Assembly (NCBI RefSeq): GCF_048544455.1
Contig: NC_133537.1
Location: 69,969,634-70,033,633, forward strand
Direction: 5' to 3'
Source of the DNA: Silene latifolia
Taxonomy: Eukaryota > Streptophyta > Magnoliopsida > Caryophyllales > Caryophyllaceae
Length of the DNA: 64,000 nt
Shown here: piece by piece, positions 25,646-37,848 of the stretch
How positions within the stretch are numbered: position 1 is the stretch's first letter
Layout: every line of letters starts with the position of its first letter
The notes under the pieces: generated by a model
What the model saw: the letters and a program-made list of their open reading frames with translations, nothing else
Told to the model about the DNA's origin: nothing
Databases searched by the model: none
Position numbers and translations under genes: made by a program

Positions 25646-25655
25646 TGGTATCAGC
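25646..25655 (+). promoter_or_regulatory. copia primer-binding site (initiator Met tRNA type)
   Basis: TGGTATCAGC directly follows the LTR. TGGTATCAG is the usual complement of the initiator methionine tRNA 3' end. Confidence 0.85.
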
Positions 25656-25760
25656 TTCCTAGATTAAATCGATCCTCAAATCGCTTCTGCAAAACCAAGA
25701 CTCTCTCCTTCCCACGGCTGATTCTTCTTCCTATCTCGACCTCACGTCACAAACTCAGCC

Positions 25761-28059
25761 ATGTCAGGAAAGAACACAAACACCTTTCATCCTGCTCTCG
25801 CAGTTACGCAAATCCGCAATCACGTCACCGTCAACCTCGGGATGGATAATGACCAATATCCCCTCTGGGTCGCTCTTTTCACAAATCACGCAAAAACTAC
25901 ATACGTGCTTCATCACATCATCGAACTCAAATCAGGCAAACCCGCTACGCCTGTTACTGCCGACGAGAAAGAGGTATGGGAGACTATTAAGGATACGGTC
26001 CTTCAATGGATCTACGCGACGATCAGCACAGAACTTCTTGAAATAATTGTTGAAGCGGAGTCCACTGCTATGGAATGTTGGACTCGGGTTTAAAATATTT
26101 TTCAAGATAATCAATATAGCCGCGTTGTGACTCTTGAGCAAGAGTTCTCCTGCACGTCTATGGGGGATTTTTCCTACGTCCAGCCTATTGTCAACGACTG
26201 AAGGCTCTTGCCGATGAATTGAAGAATGTAGGTTCTCCGGTCACCAACAACCGTCACGTTCTTCAACTTGTATCGGGTCTTACACCGGTTTATCAAGGAG
26301 TCGGGACTCTCATTCGACAAAGTAATCCGCTCCCTCAGTTTTATAGCGCCCGCACGATGCTTACACTTGAAGAGGCTGGTATCGCTAAAGCCGCCTCATC
26401 CGCACTATATGTCAAGCAGAACGAAGATGGCTCTAGTTCTTCATCCTCTTCAATTCTTGGTAAGCCTCCCGTTTCTTCAAATAAAAATAAAAGTGGTAAT
26501 AATAAGAAGAAAGGAGGGGGTTACAAGGGGAACAAGGGTGGTAAGCAAGGCGATGGTAATGCGAACGGGAATTCGAATTCGGGGACTGCTACGAATGGGA
26601 CCCTTCCTGTTGCTCCGTGGATAGGTTATGGTGGCTGGCCATGGGGACCTTCCTCCTGGCCCTACTCACCATGCCCGTACCCAACCACACCAAGCTATGG
26701 AAGTTGGCCTCGCCAACCTACCCCGCGGCCACAGTTTGCTCCTCGACAACAGGCATATTCGGCCGAGTCACCGCCATCTCAAACGGATGTTGAGCGAGCG
26801 ATGTACACACTAGATTTGACTCCTCCCGACCCACGATGGTTCATGGATACCGGAGCGACATCTCATTTGACATCAGATGCCGGTAATCTCTCGTCTTATG
26901 TTAATTCGAGCATTAAACATGGTATTATTGTCGGTAATGGTCAGTCTATTTCAATTAGCGGTCACGGACACACCACCCTAGGTAAACCACACCCTCCCCT
27001 TCTCCTTAAAAATGTCATTCACGTACCTCAAATTGTCAAAATTTTAGTCTCCGTACGAAAATTTACCACCAATAATTCGGTAGCCGTAGAATTTGACCCT
27101 TTTGGTTTTTGTGTGAAGGACTACAAGACGGGGACGCGTCTCATAAGGTGCAATAGTCAAGGCAGGCTCTATCCCATTACCGTGTCAAAATCATCGAGTC
27201 TTGCTGCCTTCGCTACTCTTGCTCTGTCTATCTGGCATGACCGCTTAGGACACCCCAGGCCTTCTGTTTTTAATTCTTTACGTTTTAAAATTTTAATTCC
27301 ATGTAATTCAAATAAATTGCGTTCCCTTTGTTCGACCTGTTCTATTGGGAAAATTGTTAAACAACCTTTTATTATCTCTATTTCTCATATTTTGTTGCCT
27401 TTTGATATAATACATTGCGATCTTTGGACATCCCAATGTTCTTAGCTCGTCTGAGCATCGGTTTTATCTAGAGCTATTGGATGATTTCATAAATTTTGTT
27501 TGGACGTTTCCTTTGTCTCACAAATCTCACGTTTATGACAAGTTTGTAAAATTTCGAAAATACGTTAAGACTCAATTTGAAATAAATGTAAAATCTATAC
27601 AATGTGACAATGGTAAAGAGTTTGATAATAGTTCGTTTTGGGAGTGGTGTGCGAAACATGGGGCGATTTTTCGCCTCTCTTGTCCGTATTCCTCTTCCCA
27701 AGTACTATCAATAACGTTGTACGGACTTTACTCCTACGAGCGTCGCTCCCATCGTATTTTTGGCATCATGCGTTGAAAACGGCTACATACTTGTTAAACA
27801 TCCTTTCCAATAAACAATTAGAATATCACACCCAGTGTTCTGCTCTTTATTTGAAAAACCCGTCTTATACAAATCTTCGTATTTTTGGTTGCTTATGTTA
27901 TCCTCTTATACCATCTACCAAAATTCACAAACCTCGACCACGGTCAGTGCCTTGTGGCTTTCTCGGGTTTTCGGATAATCATAGAGGATACAAATGTTAC
28001 GATCCTAAAACAAAGAAAATTCATATCTGTCGTCATGTCGTCTTTGATGAGTCTCGTTT
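25761..28059 (+). pseudogene. copia gag-protease-integrase remnant
   Basis: Gag starts at Met 25761 and is stopped at about 26091. It resumes at about 26160-26219 with the [19 protein letters not shown] and LEEAGI segments. The protease has [14 protein letters not shown] (active DTG). The GAG-pre-integrase motif is IWHDRLGHP, with CSTCSIGK as the zinc-binding part. The integrase core (HCDLW, LDDF, CDNGKEF) is shifted in frame near 27445, and the segment expected between SCPYSSSQ and INNVVRTLL is missing near 27703. The fragment ends at VVFDESRF, where the gypsy-type element is inserted. Confidence 0.9.
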
Positions 28060-29390
28060 TGTAACACCCCCATACTCCAAGTGCCTTACCAGGACCACTC
28101 AGGTATAAGGATACTACCATCTCGGTTGCCCGAGGTACTGAATATCATAAGACAATAAAGAAACGTACTTTTAAAGTAATTATAGATTAAGTGATTACAT
28201 GTTCAAACCAAAACTAATAAAAGGAATTACAAGGTTCTCATACGGTCTACAACTAAAACTATTAAAGCTACTAGACTTCGTCGACACGGGGAAGACTTCT
28301 AACCGCCACGTGATGACTCATCCCGGCTATCCCATACGCGTCATATCACACCGCTCAATAACCGCTCACCACCCCGAATGGATCACCACGGTTTTTTAAA
28401 ACATTTAAACGGGTCGATACTAATCACACAATTCAATACATATATCAACAATAAGATAAACAGACAACAAATCACACACACACACACACACCACCAACTC
28501 CCATCGTCTCAATCGACCGTCCACTGGACCAGCCCGCCAGTGGGGGACCGCAGGCCGTTCCCACCTAAGCCCCGCTCATCGTACGAGCGATAACCCTGTC
28601 CCATTAATGTGCACATCCCCTTCCGTGGCGGGTTCCACGAAGGGCGAAACTAGGGCGTGAGATCACTCCCGCAAGTGACCCACTCAGCCGAGAACGCATC
28701 TCGAGAACCATCATCAAACACAACCACAATCACATCACAGTCATTATATCAAACAACCAAATACAACACATCACCAATATCCCATTATGGGACTAATACT
28801 GAGTAGGAAATCCTACCTGGAAAGCACAACAAGCAGACGGTATCTACTGCTGTATCAAAACGGCTCCTCTACGAATTCTCCTCCTATCATACAAACACAT
28901 AAAGACTACACATCACAAACTACACACCAAAACCCCCAATTCCTAAATTAGGGTTTAACCAATCTTAACAAAACATTATAAAAACTATATTAAAAGCTTA
29001 CCCTCGACGCAAGGAATCCAACGACACGAAAAACGACAAGAACCGACCGTCGAACTCCGGAATTGCTAAGAATGCGATTAGGAAGATGAACTGGTCGCTT
29101 TCTCTCTTAAACAGGGTTTTACGTTTTGTAAAAGTGAATTAAAACAATGACGAATATGTTTAAATACCTTAATCGCATAATTAACAAAGCCCGAGAAAAC
29201 TCCCAGTAAAATAGGACACTCGATCGAGTACCCAAGGTACTCGATCGAGTACCCCTTACTCGATCGAGTACCCCTTACTCGATCGAGTACCCAACAGTCG
29301 AAACTATTTTATCTCGCAACTTACCCTTACTCGACAGAGTAAGGGCTACTCGATAGAGTACCCCAAGACTTATAAATACGGAGTATTACG
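28060..29390 (-). repeat. 3' LTR of the nested gypsy-type element
   Basis: 1331 bp, aligned along its whole length with 33792-35144. Differences are mostly small indels, a varying (CA)n tract (about 28473-28491) and palindrome copy changes. Its terminal CA has become CG at 29390. Confidence 0.93.
29218..29296. repeat. CTCGATCGAG palindrome cluster in the 3' LTR
   Basis: Four copies of ACTCGATCGAGTACC with short spacers. The other LTR has the matching cluster at 34971-35045. Two diverged copies (CTCGATAGAG) follow. Confidence 0.85.
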
Positions 29391-29404
29391 GTCTTCCCTC
29401 CTTA
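29391..29404 (-). promoter_or_regulatory. Polypurine tract of the gypsy-type element
   Basis: On the minus strand AAGGAGGGAAGAC lies directly before the 3' LTR, preceded by the conserved tail GACGAAGTTCCTTTT. Confidence 0.7.
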
Positions 29405-32400
29405 AAAGGAACTTCGTCCCCGAAGTTCAACCCATACATAAAAACAACCATACAGACTCGACCAAGACACAACAACTTAGCTAAGGACTCAAAAACTCGA
29501 CCGAACATAGAACATGAACTCTTAACGCCCACTCCACCAACTATGTTTACTTCCACAACATGACTCACTATATCGTATCTACCACATATATATCTCTCAC
29601 GACACCAACTCCATACATAACCAACTACCATCCTCTAATGCTGCTAGCTCCATAATATCATCAACTATCAAATCCAATACCAAGACACTCATAGACATCA
29701 AACGGGATGTTACATTCTACCACCCTTAAAAGGAACTTCGTCCTCGAAGTTTACTCACACTCGTAACCTCATCATCCAATCACAACACTAGCGAAATATT
29801 CTCACACTCCTAAACATCACGCTACTCCAAGCACGGTCATGACCTTTAATAAAATCACCCACAACACGAATCGATCTTTTATTCTACATCAAGACTCAAC
29901 TTCCGAATATATTACCATATGTACAACCATCAAAATCTGTTTTATCGCATCCTACTCCTCTTAAGACAAATGTTACGTCCTCGTAACTCACTAATACCAA
30001 ACCATATCTATATCTCATTACCCTCTGTACCACCACATGTCAAAGATAACCGTCTATAAACCAAACACTCACCATTCTTATATCCAAGCTCCCATACATA
30101 AACATTTCCCATTCCTCAACTCATTCGGCAAAGACCTAACCTATACCATAAACTCGTAGCAAATCACCATACCCACTCTTCATTATTACTGCCAAACAAC
30201 ATACCTCTCTACGTAAGGCACTTATCTCTCAGAAGCATAACTCACGATCCGCACTCGTTACGTACACGCACACTAGATCCTCAAGTTCTTTCTTTCATTA
30301 CCGCAAAATTCATACACAACTTAACATGACACTAATTTCCCCAACACCCTACACTCACTGTCTCAACAAAAGATTATGAACTACCTGCCGCTTTCAGCTC
30401 ATTACAACACATGTTCCACGAATCATTTTCCATTACCATGTCTACCGATGTCTCATCTGAAAACAAGATCAAAATTACCGTAACAACCTCTCACAACCGT
30501 GTCCCATCAACAGATTATCACTATCCCATGACAACAACGAAACATATACAACTCTATTTCACATCATACTCTACCTCATTCCCAACTTAACCTGGTAAAG
30601 AAAACATGAATAAGCAAGACAACTGTCTATCAAAGACAACCGACACTCGCAGAGAGCAACATCAAACAAAACAACAATCTATGTATAATCGGTATGTACT
30701 TTGAAACCCGAATCATAATCATCCCGCCTACTCCACCACAACCGGTGACGGCATCACAACACCGCCACCAACGGCCACACCGTAGTTCGAAAATACCCGC
30801 ATCACAAAGACTATGTACCGTGGGATCACCACCCGAGGCACCACAACCACACCGATAGACATCACAACTGCATACAATTCCCATAAATACTGACTTAGCA
30901 TAACTTCTCAGACAAGAAAAACTTACTCAAATCCACTTTATTAAATCACCACGCAACATATTATATGGATAAACAGATAAGCATCTCATGAACATCCTCT
31001 CTGCCATTTCCCGGAATACCCATGTGTTATCAATACACATAAAATTATAACTAGCCATGACAAATCAATCAAATTATTACCTTTTTGGATATCATTAAAT
31101 TAAATTACCGTGTCCAACATGTATATTACCGAACATACCATACCATACCACTTCTTGTGAGGTCAGAACCTCACACAAACATTTACACAAATCACAGACC
31201 CGTAATCACAACCAACTAGTCAATCCTGACCACGTAAGTCACCACTCGAAAAAGGTTACCTGCCGCCCGAGTTTAACTCATATGCCCCTCATAACATATT
31301 CCCCCATTCGCACAACCATCACTTCCTGCCAAATATAACCATACCGTCACTATTCAACTAATAGCGTCCGCCTCATCTAACCACATCTTATACCCTCTCA
31401 CAATCATACACAACAATCAGGTCCCTACCAAATCAACCTCTTTAGAATTGTTACCTTTCTAATATTCCATCACTCTTAACCATTAGTGATAACACCACAA
31501 TGCCACCGCTGCTCGTATATCAAATCTCTTACACTCATATCAAAATAACATGGTTTTTCTACCATTTTTGGTTAATATTACAAATAACGAACATCAAACC
31601 CATCCACAAAATTACCTCAACATTATTCCCAAAGCTAACTTATTTGTATTGTCATCCAACTCTCCACCAAATATCTCGTATCGTGCCAATGCTCCACCAA
31701 CTTCTTACTCCCTTAATTCCTCGAAACTCATTACCAATCATGTTGTCCTGAAACTCCTATATAACCTTTAGCTAACATCCTCGTGATACCATCACACATT
31801 TCGATGATTCCTTATCTTTATATCACATAGCTTCGGTGGACATTTTCCTCAGCTTACTTTTATCCTTCTTTTCTCTTTACACTCAATAATACCAATTAAT
31901 AGTTCAACTCCTTATTCCTTCTAGCTAACTCTTTAGAAATCTGGTCACCCCTTCGTTGCTCCAAAACTTAGTTCCATTATTTTCTACCGACATCATCTCA
32001 CTCTTTCTTCCCATGGATCTTCTCTTATTATGCTATCACTCATACTTGCCACTAATCTATCCATAGAACCAACGTTTAATGTTCAAACAATTGCATCTCC
32101 CTTTTTACATCTCTAGAAATCAGAATTCATTTAATACCGTTAATTACCCAAGGAACTCACACAGTAGTTTCATCTTTTAATAAACCTCCCAAACTCACTC
32201 ACTGTCTATAAATACACCTCGCGACATGTCTCCACAAAGTTCACTATATATTACTCTTCTCAACCCCTTTAAACGAACTTTCACTACATAAATCCATAAC
32301 CCACACGACTCCTAACCATTTCCTTCCATAACTCTTTACACATCTCAAGCTGCCACTATCCACATTCTTACTTTCAATCTTTTCATCCTCACGTTCATTA

Positions 32401-33777
32401 TACTCACATCATCCCTTGCCTATATTCACTTATTTTTACATTACTCAACACACAATCATATCACTCATCCCGTCTCGCAAAACGTGCGCCATGCCTCAAT
32501 AAACTATACCAATCTTCCTTTTCTTTTTCCACCATCTATCATAATCACATATAACTCATGTCCTCCCCACCGAACTCATACTCATCATAGTGCCACTCTT
32601 TACATCATAAGATTGGGTAACTTACGCTTCAGGACCAACACATACGTAAAACAATGCATAAAGAAGTAATACAACACCTTTGAATTAAACATAATATGCA
32701 ACGAATGTCAAAAGACAAACATATGACCCGAAATACGCATATGACCTGCACAGACCCCACTCGATCGAGTACCAGAACCTACTCGATCGAGTTGAGGCTA
32801 CTCGATCGAGTGCCCAACATGCTCGATCGAGTGCCCCGACTTTAACCCAAACAGACCTTCTGATCTCTGACTTACTCGACCGAGTAGCCCGGCTACTCGA
32901 TCGAGTGACCCCATACTCGATCGAGTGCCCGAGGTACTCGATCGAGTGCCCAAAAACACGATTCTGGTCAAAATAACGACAAGTACCCACTCGATCGAAT
33001 CAAACCCACTCAATCGAGTCATGCAGACTCGTGAATACTACCCGAATGTTATCTCACATACCCTAACGTACTATGCATTCATTATTATTTCAACATTATG
33101 ATTACAACTACGCATTCAAATCTGCGCGACTCCTCATACAATTAACAAAATAATCTACTTCGTGTTATCAAGTGCCACGTTATAAACAACCATCATGCTT
33201 TTCATCCAATTCGTTATATAAAACACATATCATTGAACCTCTATTCTTCATGTTACTACTTACCAAAAGTCAAACGTTACCATCTATCATGCTCATATAA
33301 CATTCAACTTTCAATCATGTATTACCCGCATGTTTAAATTTTCATAACTTTTCATAACACAAACCACACCCATACACTACAAATCCTATTTCCATGTTGC
33401 TAATACAACAACATTACAAATCCACTTCATCACACATCATCATATACGAACTACTTTCTTTTTCTACCATATCATTCATCATTCTCATATACTTTCCCAA
33501 CGATTCCAACCAACATGTCAACCAACTATCATGCAACATGCTTTCAACAAACCATATACAAAGACAATTAACATACACGTCGCACATATACACACGGACT
33601 CCACGTTCCCATACCATGTGACTGGCTTAAGTATCATGGGGCCAAGATTTTGAAGTGAGGGCGCCTACTCACCCAAAACCTAGCATCAACCGGGGCTCCC
33701 ATTACACATACACCAGGTTCATTTTATTAGACTCCCTATGTTCATTATGTTCATTAGTTACAGGTTCCAAAATCGTC
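29405..33777 (-). other. Internal region of the gypsy-type element, non-coding
   Basis: 4.4 kb of C/A-rich (plus strand) sequence without protein domains. Two features stand out: a second tail-plus-PPT-like junction near 29710-29752 and a CTCGATCGAG cluster at 32757-33020. Frames of 60-101 residues (for example 32685-32990 minus) are read through the palindromes and are not credible proteins. Confidence 0.75.
32757..33020. repeat. CTCGATCGAG palindrome cluster in the internal region
   Basis: About nine copies of the 10-14 bp palindrome, some with one change (CTCGACCGAG, CTCAATCGAG), spaced by roughly 8-50 bp. Confidence 0.85.
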
Positions 33778-33789
33778 GCTCTGATACCA
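33778..33789 (-). promoter_or_regulatory. Gypsy-type primer-binding site
   Basis: On the minus strand TGGTATCAGAGC, complementary to the initiator methionine tRNA, lies two bases after the 5' LTR. Confidence 0.88.
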
Positions 33790-33791
33790 TT

Positions 33792-35144
33792 TGTAACACC
33801 CCATACTCCAAGTGCCTTACCAGGACCACTCGGGTATAAGGATACTACCATCTCGGTTGCCCGAGGTACTGAATATCATAAGACAATAAAGAAACGTACT
33901 TTTAAAGTAATTATAGATTAAGTGATTACATGTTCAAACCAAAACTAATAAAAGGAATTACAAGGTTCTCATACGGTCTACAACTAAAACTATCAAAGCT
34001 ACTAGACTTCGTCGACACAAATGGAAGACTTCTAACCGCCACGTGATGACTCATCCGGCTATCCCATACGCGTCATATCACACCGCTCAATAATCGCTCA
34101 CCACCCCGAATGGATCACCACAGTTTTTAAAACATTTAAACGGGTCGACTACTAATCACACAATTCAATACATATATCAACAATAAGATAAACAGATAAA
34201 TTTGAATCGTCACACACACACACACACACACACACCACCAACTCCCGTCATCGTCTCAATACCGACCGTCCCTTTGGACCACCACGCGATGGGGACCGCA
34301 GCCGTTCCCACCTAAGCCCCGCTCATCGTACGAGCGATAACCCCGTCCCATTAATGTGCACATCCCCTCCCGTGGCGGGTTCCACGAAGGGCGAAACTAG
34401 GGCGTGAGATCACTCCCGCAAGTGACCCCACTCAACCGAGAACGCATCTCGAGAACCATCAACAAACACAACCACAATCACAACACAGTCATTATATCAA
34501 ACAACCAAATACAACACATCACCAATATCCCATTATGGGACTAATACCGAGTAGGAAATCCTACCTGGAAAGCACAACACGCAGACGGTATCTACAAATT
34601 TTGTATCAAAACGGCTCCTCTACGAATTCTCCTCCTATCATACAAACACATAAAGACTACACATCACAAACTACACACCAAAACCCCCAATTCCTAAATT
34701 AGGGTTTAACCAATCTTAACAAAACATTATAAAAACTATATTAAAAGCTTACCCTCGACGCAAGGAATCCAACGACACAAAAAACGACAAGAACCGACCG
34801 TCTCGAACTCCGGAATTGCTAAGAATGCGATTAGGAAGATGAACTGGCTGCTTTCTCTCTTAACGGGGTTTTAGGTTTTGTAAAAGTGAATTAAAACAAT
34901 GACGAATATGTTTAAATACCTTAATCGCATAATTAACAAAACCCGAGAAAACTCCCCGTAAAAATAGGACACTCGATCGAGTACCCAAGGTACTCGATCG
35001 AGTACCCCCTTACTCGATCGAGTACTGACTACTCGATCGAGTACCCAACAGTCGAAACTATTTTATCTCGCAACTTACCCTTACTCGATAGAGTAAGGGC
35101 TACTCGATAGAGTACCCCAAGACTTATAAATACGGAGTATTACA
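33792..35144 (-). repeat. 5' LTR of the nested gypsy-type element
   Basis: 1353 bp. Minus-strand start TGTAATACTCCGTATT, end GGGGTGTTACA. A TATAAATA near the start of the transcribed-strand LTR (about 35124-35131 plus) is a possible promoter element. The (CA)n at about 34211-34236 is longer than in the other LTR. Confidence 0.93.
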
Positions 35145-35149
35145 CGTTT

Positions 35150-36969
35150 TCCCTTTGCTGAAACAAACCCATCTCGCCTACCTGACTATGACTTTCTTGA
35201 TGACGTAACTCACCCTAATGTTCTTCGACAAATTCTGGACAGCCTTTCCCAAGACCCTCAACTGACCCCCTCACCACCACAATCCTTCACCCGTGAACCA
35301 CCTGCTATGGCTACCTCCAACTCCTCTGCCCCGAGCTCACCTCCAACTCCCCACACTGACCATCATTCACCTCCTATACCGTCCCATCAGCCCCATGTTC
35401 CTAATATCACTAAAACAATTACACGAGGTGATAAGGCATACGTAAACCGACACCTATTTTCGACCTAAATACAACCCTTGCAATATCTCTATTGCCCCGT
35501 AATTCCGTCCCATCAGCCCCATGTTCCATGAGTATAATGCTTTTATTAGCAATAAGACGTGAAAATTAGTCTCGTGTCTGTCTCGTGTGAATGTTATTCG
35601 GTCTATGTGGATTTTTCGTCATAAATTTAAATCTGACGGATCTTTTGAAAGATATAAAGCTCGTCTTGTAGCTGATGGTAAAACTCAGCAGGTTGGCATC
35701 GATTGTGATGTAACATTCAGTCCGGTAGTGAAACCGGCTACCATACGCACGGTTTTATCTTTGGCTTTGTCTCATGGCTGGTCAATTCGACAATTGGACG
35801 TCAAGAATGCCTTTCTCCACGGTGACCTTTGTGAAACCGTGTATATATACCAACCTCTTGGCTATCGTGACCTGCGCTTTCTGAACCATGTCTGGCTTCT
35901 TCGTAAATCTCTTTACGATCTCAAGCAGGCACCACGGGCGTGGTACACATGTTTTGCATTATTTGTGGAGTTACTCATAGCAAATGTGACCATTCGCTTT
36001 TTATTTACCGCGACAAGGATGGTAATTGTGCTTATTTAATTCTTTATGTTGATGATATATTTCTATCTTCATCGTCTGACAAGCTTCGCCAGTTAATCAT
36101 GCGCCGTCTAGGAGCTGAATTTGCAATGAAGGACCTCGGTCCACTGAGCTATTTTCTCGGCATAACTATTTCTAGGTACGATAACGGGTTATTTTTATCT
36201 CAACAAAAGTATGCAGCTGAAATTATCGAACGAGCGGGGATGTCAATGTGTAAACCATCTCCTACATCTGTTGACACAAAACCGAAGCTAAATGCCACTT
36301 CCAGCCCCCCGTTTCGTGATCCTACCTTATATAGAAGTCTCACAGGTGCGTTGCAATATCTCACATTCACCCGCCCCGACATATCTTATGTAGTTCAACA
36401 AATTTGCTTGTTCATGCATAATCCTATGGAAGATCACATGAATGCTCTAAAACGCACACTTCGCTACATACAAGGAACGAAATGTCATGGTCTTTGGTTA
36501 GGCAAGTCCTCTCCCACGGCTCTTACTTCCTACACTGACGCGAATTGGGCTGGTTGCCCCGACACCCGTCGATCCACAAGTGGATATTGTGTCTTTTTAG
36601 GTGACAACCTCATTTCCTGGGCATCTAAACGCCAACCAACCATCTCTCGCTCCAGTGTCGAGGCCGAACACAGAGGTGTCGCCAACGTTGTGTCCGAATT
36701 ATGTTGGTTACGCAATCTATTAGTCAAGCTTCATCATCCTCTTCGCAAAGCTACTCTAGTCTATTGCGACAACATTAGTGCAATATATTTGTCCGGCAAC
36801 CCGGTTCAACACCAACGAACAAAGCACATTGAACTCGATATTCATTTTGTTCCGGAAAAGGTTTCCGAAAGGGGACGTTCGAGTTCATCATGACACGTTC
36901 CCAAATAGCCGATATTTTCACAAAAGGACTTCCTTCGATCTTGTTTACGGACTTTCGAACCAGTCTTAA
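35150..36969 (+). pseudogene. copia reverse transcriptase and RNase H remnant
   Basis: It picks up the reading interrupted at 28059. The RT contains [42 protein letters not shown] and [13 protein letters not shown], then a frameshift near 35945. Next come LYVDDIFL (the YVDD catalytic motif), FAMKDLGPLSYFLGI and the RNase H motifs SYTDANWAGC, STSGYCVFLG and CDNISAIYL. A further frameshift near 36860 precedes the normal tail. Upstream of 35587 the linker is degraded. Confidence 0.92.
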
Positions 36970-36996
36970 CGTTCGTCTTCCTCCCGATACTTCTGC

Positions 36997-37002
36997 GGGG
37001 AG
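36997..37002 (+). promoter_or_regulatory. copia polypurine tract
   Basis: GGGGAG immediately precedes the 3' LTR start TGTTAGAATATATTG. Confidence 0.75.
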
Positions 37003-37182
37003 TGTTAGAATATATTGTGTATATATTCAGTTATTGTGTAAATTATTATGTTATTTTGTTACCTAGTTTATAGCCTCTAATTATGTAGAATATCTTTGTA
37101 ATTAGTACTAGGATATCGTATCATCTTTGTGTATATATTTTGATCGAGTCATTCAATGAAAGGCCGGCAACATATTTTTCCA
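37003..37182 (+). repeat. copia 3' LTR
   Basis: 180 bp with intact TG and CA ends. Confidence 0.95.
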
Positions 37183-37303
37183 CAAACTCCATTCCTTTTA
37201 GTAAGTTTACATTAGTTCTATCAAAAACTTTGCAAAATCAATTTTAAGCAAATCAAGTAAGGTAATATTTATCTCGTATTTTTGAAAGATTTCATAAATA
37301 TTA

Positions 37304-37488
37304 GGCGTTGTTCTTTGGACTCAATTTCAGCTCATTTCAGTTCAGTTTAGCTATATTCAATTCAGTTCAGTTCAGTTCAGCTCTTCTCTTCAGAATTTAA
37401 CTCTTACTTCAATTCAATTCAGTTAAGTTCATCTTCATTAAATTCAGTTCAGTTCAGATAATTTCAGTCTAAAAAAAACAGTAGAGCC
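37304..37488. mobile_element. Tourist-like MITE, copy 2, with (TTCAG)n body
   Basis: TTA flanks (37301-37303 and 37489-37491). It starts GGCGTTGTTCTTTGGACT, and its right end inverted is GGCTCTACTGTTTTTT. The body is mostly TTCAG/TTCAR pentamer repeat. Confidence 0.75.
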
Positions 37489-37781
37489 TTAGTGTCATGC
37501 TCCTTCTTCATGGAATCCTTCAAGGCCAATCACTCAATTTTGTTTAAGATACTGTCACACCCAGATAAAACTAATTAAATAGCCATGAAAAAGAGAATGA
37601 ATGTAATCAGTAATAGATTGGTCATAGTCACAACTCATAATTTGCAAATAATTCCCCATTCCACACTTTTCACCATTATTATCCAAAAGTCTATACTCCG
37701 ACTTTGAAGTCAAATGCGTGTGTAACATCCCAACAAATAAACAAATACGAACTGCTCCTTGAATATGATGTAATACATTTA

Positions 37782-37796
37782 TAAGAACTTAACCCA
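37782..37796 (+). promoter_or_regulatory. TATA-like element of receptor kinase 2
   Basis: ATTTATAAGAAC lies about 60 bp upstream of the start codon, a plausible distance for a short 5' UTR. Confidence 0.4.
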
Positions 37797-37848
37797 AAAA
37801 ACTTCATTTATTTAGCTTCAAACAGTAGTTCAGCTAGATATTTCAAGT

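Larger units (their letters stand above)
28060..35144 (-). mobile_element. Non-coding Ty3/gypsy-type LTR element nested in copia
   Basis: Two LTRs of about 1.33-1.35 kb surround 4.4 kb of internal DNA, with a perfect 5-bp duplication CGTTT (28055-28059 and 35145-35149). On the minus strand the LTR begins TGTAATACTCCGTATT and ends GGGGTGTTACA, with a PBS after the 5' LTR and a purine tract before the 3' LTR. The internal part has no frame longer than about 100 residues and no protein domain, so this is a non-autonomous LARD-like derivative. The tail motif TTCGGGGACGAAGTTCC resembles the 3' end of chromovirus polyproteins, suggesting the source family. Confidence 0.93.
25467..37182 (+). mobile_element. 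Ty1/copia retrotransposon with nested Ty3/gypsy-type insertion
   Basis: LTRs of 179 and 180 bp are flanked by the perfect 5-bp duplication CAAAC (25462-25466 and 37183-37187). Without the nested element it would be about 4.6 kb, a normal copia length. Order: LTR, PBS, gag, protease, integrase, RT, RNase H, PPT, LTR, which is the copia order. Stops, frameshifts and a small deletion in integrase make it defective. The short LTRs and the gag style suggest the Ale (Hopscotch-like) lineage, an inference. Confidence 0.95.

Noticed and set aside
28475-28492. Direct CA-rich repeats considered as a CRISPR-like or other spaced array
   Set aside because: Plain (CA)n inside a plant LTR; the genome is eukaryotic, so CRISPR is not expected.
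32685-33022. Two overlapping minus-strand frames rich in HSIEYLGHS-type repeats
   Set aside because: They are translations of the CTCGATCGAG palindrome cluster inside a non-coding retroelement.
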